Shown here: in pieces, positions 1 through 6,453 of the stretch | How the letters are laid out: every line of letters starts with the position of its first letter | How positions within the stretch are numbered: position 1 is the stretch's first letter | The notes under the pieces: generated by a model | Told to the model about the DNA's origin: nothing | The model's database searches: none | Seen by the model: only the letters and a program-made list of their open reading frames with translations | IMG/VR virus record: IMGVR_UViG_3300042549_007551 | Location: 1 to 64,000 of that record | DNA length: 64,000 nucleotides | Source of the DNA: a virus | Reading direction: 5' to 3' (one strand) | Translations under genes and position numbers: made by a program

Positions 1-2
1 AT

Positions 3-122
3 GACCCGACGAAAATTGGCGTCAAGCAAGAAGCCATTGGCACGATTCCTTTGGATCGCGCTAATCTTCCTGTTGGAAGTGTCTTCGTTTACGAAGCCGC
101 ACCTACTTCTGAAAAGAAGTAG
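3..122 (+). CDS. C-terminal 39 residues of an unidentified protein (cut by window edge)
   Basis: An open frame enters from the left edge and ends at a TAG at 120-122. The visible tail reads like a folded protein end (…PVGSVFVYEAAPTSEKK). The stop codon lies inside the 3' arm of a strong terminator hairpin, which is typical of the last gene of a transcription unit and supports this frame over the frame-1 alternative (54 codons from the ATG at base 1, basic and without gene character). The family cannot be told from so short a piece. Confidence 0.7.
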   Translation, partial: DPTKIGVKQEAIGTIPLDRANLPVGSVFVYEAAPTSEKK

Positions 123-135
123 GTCGCCTTTTTTT
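101..135 (+). terminator. Rho-independent terminator
   Basis: Perfect 10-bp stem, ACCTACTTCT / AGAAGTAGGT (101-110 and 115-124), with a GAAA tetraloop, then CGCC and seven T's (129-135). It ends the transcription unit of the preceding gene and separates it from the early block. Confidence 0.92.
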
Positions 136-281
136 AAGGTCATAGACCTTAGAAACCCATTATAAACACTGTTAAGTGTATGTGTTAAATGCACAAAAAA
201 CAGGATGTTCCTGTTCGGTTTTCGTACTTTCCATATAAAAAAGTACATTATGAACTAACAGGGTAACTCCCTTAACAGTTC
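136..281 (+). promoter_or_regulatory. Structured leader with four short hairpins before the early genes
   Basis: This non-coding stretch holds four inverted repeats: 136-141/145-150 (AAGGTC/GACCTT), 199-204/210-215 (AACAGG/CCTGTT), 224-230/240-246 (GTACTTT/AAAGTAC) and an outer GAACT/AGTTC (252-256/277-281) enclosing AGGG/CCCT. AT-rich boxes (TATAAA at 162 and 234) could be -10 elements, but neither has a convincing -35. A promoter for the rightward block must lie here or be supplied by read-through. The hairpins could be operators or RNA processing sites; no role is shown. Confidence 0.5.
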
Positions 282-326
282 ACCAATAGGGTAATGACCT
301 ACCATTATGCTTACCTAGGAGGGTAT

Positions 327-590
327 ATGCAACAATTATCAATACTATCTGTCTATCACGTTCCATCACTAGAAAAACTTTATATTAAAGTTGTTAATGT
401 AGATGGTCCAAGATATGTTTTAACGTTTACAATGCATAAAGAAAACGCATCCATATTCAATCAAGATCAAGTCAAAGATTTACTCGAAGACTTTAGATCC
501 CACAATCAAGACCAAGCATATTTCGCAGATGAATCTATTCATACCGAAATGAAACAAGGTCTGATTGAAGTACATAACGAATCATTATGA
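327..590 (+). CDS. Small hypothetical protein (87 aa)
   Basis: First gene of the rightward early block. I place the start at the ATG at 327 because AGGAGG lies just upstream with good spacing; the upstream in-frame ATG at 294 has no ribosome site. The product is soluble, with a beta-rich N-terminal half and a helical, acidic C-terminal half (QVKDLLEDF…). No membrane segment or known motif is visible. Its stop codon overlaps the next start (ATGA), so the two are translationally coupled. Confidence 0.8.
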   Translation: MQQLSILSVYHVPSLEKLYIKVVNVDGPRYVLTFTMHKENASIFNQDQVKDLLEDFRSHNQDQAYFADESIHTEMKQGLIEVHNESL

Positions 591-766
591 CCTTCGAAGA
601 ATTCTGTAAACAAGCTGAAGCATCTCCCTTTACTTGGGAGATCTTCGGCGAAATGAATGAACTTCTACACGAAGGATATTCAGAACAACAAGCTTATACC
701 CAAGCGTTAGCTTACGGGTATGACTTGGAACAAGAAGCATTACGCTTTGAAAAAAGTCTACGATAA
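587..766 (+). CDS. Small hypothetical protein (59 aa)
   Basis: Begins at an ATG overlapping the previous stop in an ATGA arrangement and ends with TAA at 764. The product is acidic and mostly helical (MTFEEFCKQAEASPF…), with regularly spaced aromatic and glutamate residues. I do not recognise a family. The coupling and clean frame support it as a real gene. Confidence 0.75.
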   Translation: MTFEEFCKQAEASPFTWEIFGEMNELLHEGYSEQQAYTQALAYGYDLEQEALRFEKSLR

Positions 767-772
767 CATAGC

Positions 773-803
773 AACTACACAGAATTTACACACCTGTGTA
801 GTT
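773..803 (+). other. 10-bp hairpin between early genes
   Basis: Perfect inverted repeat AACTACACAG (773-782) / CTGTGTAGTT (794-803) with an 11-base loop, followed by TGCGTTT. The T-run is too broken for a confident terminator. It could trim or stabilise the polycistronic mRNA between the 59-aa and 56-aa genes. Confidence 0.6.
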
Positions 804-826
804 TGCGTTTAATGAAAGGAATAATT

Positions 827-997
827 ATGGAACACACAGTGTTACTTTCTCACAATGCTATGATTCGTATAGCTCAAATTCAACATGAACTTTCTGCTAT
901 CGAAGAAGGTTATATTGATATGCTTAATGGTAATGAAACTATTACAGATAGACTTCTTATTTTAAGTTATGAATTATTAGAAATACTTAGTAAATGA
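827..997 (+). CDS. Small helical hypothetical protein (56 aa)
   Basis: The start is set at the ATG at 827 because GAAAGGA precedes it at proper spacing; an earlier in-frame ATG overlaps the upstream hairpin region. The protein looks like two or three amphipathic helices (…IAQIQHELSAIEEGYIDML…), a form common among small phage accessory proteins. No family recognised. Confidence 0.7.
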   Translation: MEHTVLLSHNAMIRIAQIQHELSAIEEGYIDMLNGNETITDRLLILSYELLEILSK

Positions 998-1010
998 AAG
1001 GAACTTTTAA

Positions 1011-1187
1011 ATGAAAAAGTTACAGACTAAATACGCACAGCGTAGAGAACCAGACTATGTCTTGTTTGAAGTACTACAAACATTGTTAACTGCAAGATCT
1101 AAAATTAGATCTAAAGATGTCAAACGATACGAAGATAAGCTTCAACTTATCATCGATCAGCTATATGCTGAACTGAAAGGAATGTAA
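1011..1187 (+). CDS. Small basic helical hypothetical protein (58 aa)
   Basis: ATG at 1011 follows GAAAGGAAC at good spacing; stop TAA at 1185. The product is rich in lysine and arginine in its first two thirds (MKKLQTKYAQRREPDY…) and predicted helical. It sits three bases before the DprA-like gene, so they are probably co-translated. No known function. Confidence 0.72.
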   Translation: MKKLQTKYAQRREPDYVLFEVLQTLLTARSKIRSKDVKRYEDKLQLIIDQLYAELKGM

Positions 1188-1190
1188 GTT

Positions 1191-1967
1191 ATGTTAAAAG
1201 GAAGAGACATCATTGTATACCTTGCAATAAAGTATCAAGGTGACTGGAACGCTATCTACCAAGCAATTAAAAACAAAGAGCTTGTAGATGAACCAACAGT
1301 CCATGAAACATTAGCTAAAGAAGAATCAAAGATTGTTACAATCATTGATGAAGATTACCCTGAACGCCTAAAAAGAATATACAAACCACCGTTTGTTTTA
1401 TTCTATTATGGTAAACTTGACACATTAAACTACCGTAAATCATTAGGAATTTATGCAGAAAAACTTACAGAATATAGCTTATCAACAAGCCAAAATATTA
1501 TTGGTCAAGTCAATGCAGATTCCACCTTAATCATGATTAATAACGATGGTAGTCCATTGTTTAATCGTTCTTTTGATAACAATGTAACCATACTACATTC
1601 AAGTATTAGAGCATTACAATCAGGAGAAAAACTTGTTATGGGTGAATACCCATCCAATACTGGAGGTGCAGCTGACCTAAAAAACTGGGCAGCTCGTTTA
1701 ATCGTTGGTCTATCTGATGTAGTATTTCTACCAGAAACCAAAACTAAAGTTGCTAAAATTACTGCTGGGTACTCAGCCTACTTAAATAAACAAGTAGCAA
1801 TCGTACCTCAACAAGCTAATTCTAAAAACATTAGCAACCAATTAATACAAGACAATATAGCTAAAGTCGTATTACATGGCAAAGATATCTTAGCTATGTA
1901 TAACGATGTCAAAGATTCATCAGCACCACCTAACCCTGAACATCTTAAAGAGTCAGGTATAAACTAA
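1191..1967 (+). CDS. DprA/Smf-like Rossmann-fold protein (258 aa)
   Basis: The stretch IVTIIDEDYPERLKRIYKPP followed by FVLFYYGKLD (about residues 48-77) matches the region leading into the DprA fold, where the family reads ItigDpdYPerLkqi.dpP.vLfyrG. Further on, GEKLVMGEYPSNTGG…NWAARLIVGLSDVVFLPE corresponds to the conserved G-x-x-xSEyp…R-N-RiiaGLs-x-vvE segment. DprA loads RecA onto incoming single-stranded DNA during transformation; related folds also bind nucleotides. The usual GxxGSRxxS loop is not recognisable here (the equivalent reads SLGIYAEKLTEYS), so the ligand or DNA site may be altered. The start follows a short GGAATG-containing region after the 58-aa gene. In a phage next to replication genes it could assist recombination or modulate host RecA/DprA; that is inference. 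Confidence 0.75.
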   Translation: MLKGRDIIVYLAIKYQGDWNAIYQAIKNKELVDEPTVHETLAKEESKIVTIIDEDYPERLKRIYKPPFVLFYYGKLDTLNYRKSLGIYAEKLTEYSLSTSQNIIGQVNADSTLIMINNDGSPLFNRSFDNNVTILHSSIRALQSGEKLVMGEYPSNTGGAADLKNWAARLIVGLSDVVFLPETKTKVAKITAGYSAYLNKQVAIVPQQANSKNISNQLIQDNIAKVVLHGKDILAMYNDVKDSSAPPNPEHLKESGIN

Positions 1968-1978
1968 ACATATTGTGG

Positions 1979-2044
1979 TTGTGCATAAGCACCACGTAAA
2001 AGACTTAACGTACCCTTTCCCCCTAGAAATAACGGTAAGTCTTT
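1979..2044 (+). other. Intergenic region with two hairpins
   Basis: Between the DprA-like and 78-aa genes. GTGC-ATAA-GCAC forms a small hairpin around 1981-1992, and a perfect 9-bp pair AAAGACTTA (1999-2007) / TAAGTCTTT (2036-2044) encloses a 28-base pyrimidine-rich loop. There is no T-tract, so this is not a classical terminator. An 11-base segment (1985-1995) recurs at 13,836-13,846 in the convergent junction. Confidence 0.5.
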
Positions 2045-2071
2045 CCACACTTAAAAACAAAGGAGCCCAAC

Positions 2072-2308
2072 ATGGGTAGAAAACAAATAGATAAATGGTT
2101 TACAGTCGAAGGACGATTCGATATTACTTTGCGAGTTATGGCTAAAGATAAAGCTGAAGCTATCGCATGGGCCACTGAAAAATTCAATGGTAGTTTATTT
2201 CAAATCAGCACTGCTGAAATGTTACCACCTGCAGGTCCTCAACTTGTAACTATGTCTACTAAGAAAATTAAAAAGCCACGCCGTGACAAGCATACATCTT
2301 GGGTATAA
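2072..2308 (+). CDS. Hypothetical protein (78 aa)
   Basis: Starts at ATG 2072 after AAAGGAGCCC. The first half has alternating hydrophobic residues (WFTVEGRFDITLRVMAKDKAEAIAWA), suggesting a small beta-alpha domain in which a strand pair leads into a helix; the tail is basic (KKIKKPRRDKH). Possibly a nucleic-acid-binding accessory protein. No family is recognised with confidence. Confidence 0.72.
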   Translation: MGRKQIDKWFTVEGRFDITLRVMAKDKAEAIAWATEKFNGSLFQISTAEMLPPAGPQLVTMSTKKIKKPRRDKHTSWV

Positions 2309-2311
2309 TCT

Positions 2312-2764
2312 ATGGGCTTAGATCAAATACTTATCTCCAGTAAACGTGGTACCGTTATTGATTGGCGTAAAGCTAATCAAATCCATGGTTGGTTTGACCA
2401 CCAATTAGGTGGAGTTAAAAACATAACTAAGTATCCAGTTAAAGCAACGCAATTAGAATTTCTATTAGACGATTGTATAAGAGTCAAAGAACAACTAATT
2501 GCAGGCGGTACTAAACTAATCGAACAAGTCGTTGAACGTGGCATTAAAGATGGACAACCATTCGAGAAAAAAGAAATGATCCCATCATTTGTTAACGTTG
2601 CATTAGCACAAGAGTTGTTACCACCTACTCCAGGATTTTTCTTCGGAGGTTATGACTTCGATGAATGGTATCTTAAACAAATAGATGAAACAATTGAAAA
2701 GCTAATGCAAGTCTTATCAACAAAACAAAAAGGTGAACGCTTTTATTACGAAGCCTGGTGGTAA
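2312..2764 (+). CDS. Conserved phage protein of the RKANxIHxWF / GFFFG type (150 aa)
   Basis: The product has the pattern of a protein seen in many phages of unrelated hosts: an N-terminal MGLD, then WRKANQIHGWFDHQLGG, DDC (residues about 54-56), and near the C-terminus LPPTPGFFFGGYDFDEWYLKQIDETI ending in YYEAWW. I recall the family from many phage genomes, but its function is, to my knowledge, unknown. The full length matches the usual size. It is four bases after the 78-aa gene and is followed by a strongly structured RNA segment. Confidence 0.75.
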   Translation: MGLDQILISSKRGTVIDWRKANQIHGWFDHQLGGVKNITKYPVKATQLEFLLDDCIRVKEQLIAGGTKLIEQVVERGIKDGQPFEKKEMIPSFVNVALAQELLPPTPGFFFGGYDFDEWYLKQIDETIEKLMQVLSTKQKGERFYYEAWW

Positions 2765-2767
2765 TTA

Positions 2768-2895
2768 ATCCTTACCCCATTTAGATATAACTAGATGGGG
2801 TATCTTCACACAGTACATTGGACTGTAGCATAGGATGAGACCTAGTCTCAATACCCTTCTAAGTCTAATCCCCCAATGATCCGGTGCAAGTCCGG
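2768..2895 (+). ncRNA. Structured RNA leader of unknown family (four hairpins, three-way junction)
   Basis: A closing helix ATCCT (2768-2772) / AGGAT (2832-2836) encloses two hairpins: a 12-bp stem with one G-U pair (2773-2784 / 2791-2802, loop ATATAA) and ACAGT-ACATTGG-ACTGT (2810-2826). Outside it lie GAGAC-CTA-GTCTC (2837-2849) and CCGG-TGCAAGT-CCGG (2881-2895), the last just before the AGGAGAAAC ribosome site of the next gene. The arrangement suggests a cis-acting RNA (riboswitch-like or tRNA-like) controlling the downstream 53-aa gene. It does not fit a riboswitch class I know. Confidence 0.55.
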
Positions 2896-2907
2896 TAGGA
2901 GAAACAT

Positions 2908-3069
2908 ATGGAAAAAATATTTCAATACAATTATTTAAAAAAGTTTTTACAAAAATATCGTTCAGCAAAACGTGCCGATCCAATGATGATTAAAGTCTTT
3001 GATAGTATTCTATCTGATATTGAAACAGACATTATAAGTGAAGACTTAAAAAGGAGAAACCTTAAATGA
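2908..3069 (+). CDS. Small basic helical protein (53 aa)
   Basis: ATG at 2908 follows TAGGAGAAACAT; stop TGA at 3067 overlaps the next ATG (ATGA). The product is lysine/arginine-rich and helical (MEKIFQYNYLKKFLQKYRSAKR…). It is the first gene after the structured RNA at 2768-2895 and therefore the likely target of any control exerted there. No family recognised. Confidence 0.72.
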   Translation: MEKIFQYNYLKKFLQKYRSAKRADPMMIKVFDSILSDIETDIISEDLKRRNLK

Positions 3070-3281
3070 AACAAGATTACACTTACCTTATAGGTAAGCT
3101 TATTGTCATCGTCTACATGGACGGTGAACCACATTACAATGGACGACAAGGTGTTGTCAATCACGTTGATGACATGGGTCAACTTCATGGTACATGGGGT
3201 GGACTTGCTGTCAATCCACAAGTAGATAAGTATGTTATCTTACAACAACAAGAACAAGAAAGAGGACCAGCACATGACTAA
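3066..3281 (+). CDS. DUF4314-like small protein (71 aa)
   Basis: The core (residues about 8-59) reads LIGKLIVIVYMDGEPHYNGRQGVVNHVDD, then GQLHGTWGGLAVNPQVDKYVIL. This matches the pattern of DUF4314, a small SH3-like beta-barrel often found in phages and mobile elements of Firmicutes (G-x-x-G-x-V-x-x-VDDxGqihxxWdxGxxLaxxPxxD). The molecular role of the family is not known to me. It is coupled by ATGA to the upstream gene and overlaps the next one by eight bases. Confidence 0.7.
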   Translation: MKQDYTYLIGKLIVIVYMDGEPHYNGRQGVVNHVDDMGQLHGTWGGLAVNPQVDKYVILQQQEQERGPAHD

Positions 3282-3426
3282 ATTAAACTTACAAAAACTA
3301 GTAGCATACTTAGTAGATGAACTAAGAAATCTTGGTATGGACCCCAAGGACTTAGCTTACATTCTTAGATTACATGGTATGTCTGATGAAGACATCTTGG
3401 AATATTATGGCATCACAAGTAATTAG
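3274..3426 (+). CDS. Small hypothetical protein (50 aa), possible HTH-like helices
   Basis: Start at ATG 3274, inside the end of the DUF4314-like gene, with AAGAGGACC upstream. The sequence is helical and acidic (MTKLNLQKLVAYLVDEL…) and ends LHGMSDEDILEYYGITSN, a spacing that could form a helix-turn-helix-like pair, although no clear recognition helix is seen. The next gene overlaps its 3' end. Confidence 0.68.
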   Translation: MTKLNLQKLVAYLVDELRNLGMDPKDLAYILRLHGMSDEDILEYYGITSN

Positions 3427-3655
3427 TAAACGTATAGGTGAAGTCTATAACAAACTACACAAACTAATAGTTAATGATTTATTATCAATAGACTTTCACG
3501 ATGATGTTTTATACACACAGCAACTTAATAAGTTAGCTGAACTTATGAATGTATTAATATTATTATCCGAACGTTTTAGAAAAAAAGAAATGTTAAATAA
3601 CACTGCCGGTATGACAGTAGTTCAATTCCGATTAAAGAAAGGGAAAGTAAAATGA
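3407..3655 (+). CDS. Hypothetical helical protein (82 aa)
   Basis: I choose the ATG at 3407, within the end of the previous gene, because the overlap is in line with the coupled style of this operon. An ATG at 3374 would overlap much more. The product is helical with leucine-rich heptad-like spacing (…LNKLAELMNVLILLSERFRKKE) and may dimerise. The stop overlaps the start of the AAA ATPase gene (ATGA), which suggests they are made together. Confidence 0.68.
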   Translation: MASQVISKRIGEVYNKLHKLIVNDLLSIDFHDDVLYTQQLNKLAELMNVLILLSERFRKKEMLNNTAGMTVVQFRLKKGKVK

Positions 3656-4551
3656 CAACATCAGAAATCGTACTACGTATGCGTGATGACCTTTCAAAAG
3701 GTCTAACCAAAGTTGTATCTAGCGATGGCTATCGATACTATACGGATACATTAACTCAACAAATTATTGTACCGATTACTACCCCAGATGAAACAGCCTT
3801 GCTCTATGAAAAGCTAATGATTAATACAATCAGTGCTAAACAAGATGCAAGCAAAGACTTATTCTCAACACTACCAAGAGCATCGATGTTCGTAGGTCAA
3901 CCAGATACTGGTAAGACATACCGAGCAGAAGAGATCGCTAAACAATGTGGTATTGAACCACTGTTTAAAATGTGTAGAGATAATCTTAACCTCGAAACTT
4001 TATTCGAAGACTTTAAATTAATCGACGGTAAACCTATGTTCGAAGAATCACTCGCCATTAAAATGATGAGCGATCCACAAAAGCGCAGATACATTATCAT
4101 CTTAGATGAATTCAATACCCTGTTAACAGGTGTAATGAAAACATTCCAACCAATCCTTGATGATACTTCAACCACGTTTGAGTATCGAGGTAAGGTCTAT
4201 CATAAAAATTTTAACTGCAAATTTATTGTTACCTTAAACGATAAAGATAAAGGTATCAGTATTGTTCCCGATGCAATCTTATCACGCGTTGAACTAACGT
4301 TCTTTGAACCAGTTCCAACAAGTACAATTGCTAAGTGGACAACTGTAAATGTTGAATGGATTAATAATCTATTTAATATCTATAAAGTGTTAGGTCTTAC
4401 TAACATCTTTGGTACACGCCAAGTAAAAATATTACATGGCAAACATATCGATCGTATTCGTAATCATCTATACGGCATTTGCAAAATGACAAAGACAGAT
4501 GATAAGCTACTCGACACATTGCAAGTACAACAACTTGTCAATAAATTATAG
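3652..4551 (+). CDS. MoxR-type AAA+ ATPase (299 aa)
   Basis: Walker A is GQPDTGKT at residues 82-89, Walker B is IIILDEF with D152-E153, a sensor-1-like asparagine lies in FIVTLND, and a likely arginine finger in ILSRVEL. This is the layout of MoxR/dynein-like AAA+ ATPases, which form hexamers and work with partners carrying a von Willebrand A (VWA) domain, often in chelatase-like or remodelling complexes. The VWA partner is encoded two genes on (4,820-6,424), which strengthens the call. Similar AAA/VWA pairs (CobS/CobT-like) are known in some large phages, where their role is unclear. SD GAAAGGGAAAGTAAA precedes the ATG. Confidence 0.88.
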   Translation: MTTSEIVLRMRDDLSKGLTKVVSSDGYRYYTDTLTQQIIVPITTPDETALLYEKLMINTISAKQDASKDLFSTLPRASMFVGQPDTGKTYRAEEIAKQCGIEPLFKMCRDNLNLETLFEDFKLIDGKPMFEESLAIKMMSDPQKRRYIIILDEFNTLLTGVMKTFQPILDDTSTTFEYRGKVYHKNFNCKFIVTLNDKDKGISIVPDAILSRVELTFFEPVPTSTIAKWTTVNVEWINNLFNIYKVLGLTNIFGTRQVKILHGKHIDRIRNHLYGICKMTKTDDKLLDTLQVQQLVNKL

Positions 4552-4563
4552 AAAGGAATAGTC

Positions 4564-4818
4564 ATGGACTTTGAATTATTTTATCCCATCACTCAAGAAG
4601 AATACGAAAGTATTCAACGCGACCAATGTAACGGTGTTATTAAATACACAATTACAAAGCCATTAGAACGATCAGATCTTAAAGATCTAAATAAAATCAT
4701 GGCTGTCTGTGGTGTCAACGATACCTCAAGACACATTGGATACATAGACTTGTGGGATGTATGGCAATCACAAAACAAGTTATACTTAAGACACAGAGTC
4801 CTTGACTCAACCGATTAA
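4564..4818 (+). CDS. Hypothetical protein between AAA ATPase and VWA protein (84 aa)
   Basis: ATG at 4564 follows GAAAGGAATAGTC. The acidic/neutral protein has a probable alpha-beta fold (MDFELFYPITQEEYESIQ…) with an aromatic-rich C-terminus (IGYIDLWDVWQSQNKLYLRH). It sits between the two partners of the AAA/VWA system with only short gaps, so it may be a third component or adaptor; this rests on position alone. Confidence 0.7.
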   Translation: MDFELFYPITQEEYESIQRDQCNGVIKYTITKPLERSDLKDLNKIMAVCGVNDTSRHIGYIDLWDVWQSQNKLYLRHRVLDSTD

Positions 4819-4819
4819 C

Positions 4820-6424
4820 ATGGAAGAAAATAAAAAACCAGTTGATCCTATCAAGCAAGCATATGCAAATGTGCTTCAATTTATTACAAACAATTTTTAT
4901 ACAAGTGATGGTAAAGAAATCAAAGTCGTCATTAACAATGAAGACACAGATAATAAGTACGATGGTAATAAGATTGTCTTAAGTGAATCACTTATGGATG
5001 CTTACGGTACATTAAACTTACCAAGATTCCTAATTTATTACCATGAATTAGGACATCACTTATACTCCAAAGGTTTGTTTGTGATGTTAGAAACTTGGTC
5101 TAAAATAACAAGTGGTCCATTAAAATGGATCCAACACTATCATCATCTTATTAATTGGATTGAAGATTTTTATATCGAAAAGAAATTAAAGAAAGACCAT
5201 AGTTATCTTACCGATGTCATCGACTGTATTCGTAAACTAAAACCAGAGTATGACATTACACAGCTACCGTATGCATTTAATTATTATTATGTATACGAAG
5301 CCCCGACTCCTACCTTAACTTATGCTGATCAATTAATATTTAAAGGATACATTGATAAGCTCATGTCCTTTAGAGACACAAACAAAACCAGATTTGGTAT
5401 GGGTATACTAACAACACTTAGTATCAAACCAAGTAATGAAACACAATTTGCTACAACAATCATTGAGTTTTATAACTGGTGCATAAGTAAAAAGATATTT
5501 GATAACACAAATAATCCACCACCTCCACCACTTAAAAATCCTAATCAACATATCAATCCTTTAGATAACAAAGGTCAGATACAACAATTCTTAGATAAAC
5601 TTGATAAGCAAATAGGACCTGACAACCATTTAAATAATGGAGGAACAAGTACTGACCACACTAAAATTGTAGGTGAGTTTGATTTTTACAAAGAAGAATC
5701 TCATGTTAAACAACCTACTGATTTAATTAAAGGGGAACTTGTTCAAGAAAAAACTTTAGTTAATAAAGAACTATTAGATATGTCACAACGTATTCAAACA
5801 GACCATCATACATTAGATGGATTGTTTACAGCACAGTATAAAGATTCTATTACCATACAACCAAAGGTTAATGTACTTAACTTCTTTAATCCACATCGAT
5901 TAGCCGATCAGAATTTGTTCTTAGAAAAAGGACATACCTATATGAACGTTGCAATCTATCGCGACATATCTGGTAGTACCGAAGGTTTTATCCACGAAAT
6001 TATGAGTGATGTATGTGAACAACTGTACAAAGATATACCTGTCGACATCACTTATTATTTATATTCAAGTGGTGACGTCAGCATTATCCAAGTCCCTTAT
6101 ATTAAATGGTCTGATAGTAATAACACACCAAAACAATATGAAGAAGACCCACTCTATAAACAATTAGGTGGCGGTACAAACAGTGACGCGATTGCCGATG
6201 TCATTACCCAACAACTATCTGATAAATGGTTAAACATTATCGTAACCGATGGTGATCTAAACTCATTGATGGCTAGACAAAACATTCACGCTTTGCTAAA
6301 GAATGTATTCGTCGTCTCTGTATCCAGTGAACTAGATAACAATTTAAAAGGTATTTCTATCCGAAATAAAAACGATGTAACAAGTATTAATAGTATGTTG
6401 CAGTCAGTTAATTTGTCTGGTTAA
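4820..6424 (+). CDS. Zincin-like metallopeptidase + VWA domain protein, MoxR partner (534 aa)
   Basis: The N-terminal part carries HELGHH, a zinc-peptidase HExxH motif (H75, E76, H79). A low-complexity linker with a proline run (NNPPPPP) follows. The C-terminal domain has a MIDAS-type metal site: DISGS starting at D382, then GGGTNSD and IIVTDGD. This is the layout of VWA proteins paired with MoxR/CobS-type ATPases. The pair presumably forms an ATP-driven remodelling complex; a peptidase activity is possible because the zinc ligands are intact. I place the start at ATG 4820, two bases after the previous stop; a TTG at 4802 is the only longer option. No clear Shine-Dalgarno is present, so translation may be coupled to the 84-aa gene. 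Confidence 0.85.
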   Translation: MEENKKPVDPIKQAYANVLQFITNNFYTSDGKEIKVVINNEDTDNKYDGNKIVLSESLMDAYGTLNLPRFLIYYHELGHHLYSKGLFVMLETWSKITSGPLKWIQHYHHLINWIEDFYIEKKLKKDHSYLTDVIDCIRKLKPEYDITQLPYAFNYYYVYEAPTPTLTYADQLIFKGYIDKLMSFRDTNKTRFGMGILTTLSIKPSNETQFATTIIEFYNWCISKKIFDNTNNPPPPPLKNPNQHINPLDNKGQIQQFLDKLDKQIGPDNHLNNGGTSTDHTKIVGEFDFYKEESHVKQPTDLIKGELVQEKTLVNKELLDMSQRIQTDHHTLDGLFTAQYKDSITIQPKVNVLNFFNPHRLADQNLFLEKGHTYMNVAIYRDISGSTEGFIHEIMSDVCEQLYKDIPVDITYYLYSSGDVSIIQVPYIKWSDSNNTPKQYEEDPLYKQLGGGTNSDAIADVITQQLSDKWLNIIVTDGDLNSLMARQNIHALLKNVFVVSVSSELDNNLKGISIRNKNDVTSINSMLQSVNLSG

Positions 6425-6453
6425 CACCAGAGAAAAGGAGTATAATTATATAG

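Noticed and set aside
2881-2895. CCGGTGCAAGTCCGG as part of a cobalamin riboswitch
   Set aside because: That short motif does occur in such riboswitches, but the B12 box and the rest of the core are absent.
2765-2983. Minus-strand frame of 72 codons over the structured RNA
   Set aside because: No ribosome site, opposite to the operon, and explained by the inverted repeats.
4802-4819. TTG start for the VWA protein
   Set aside because: It lies within the end of the 84-aa gene and adds only six residues; an ATG follows at 4,820.
6441-6446. TATAAT ahead of the primase gene as a promoter
   Set aside because: No TG extension, no -35 at suitable distance, and it lies within the spacing between ribosome site and start codon.
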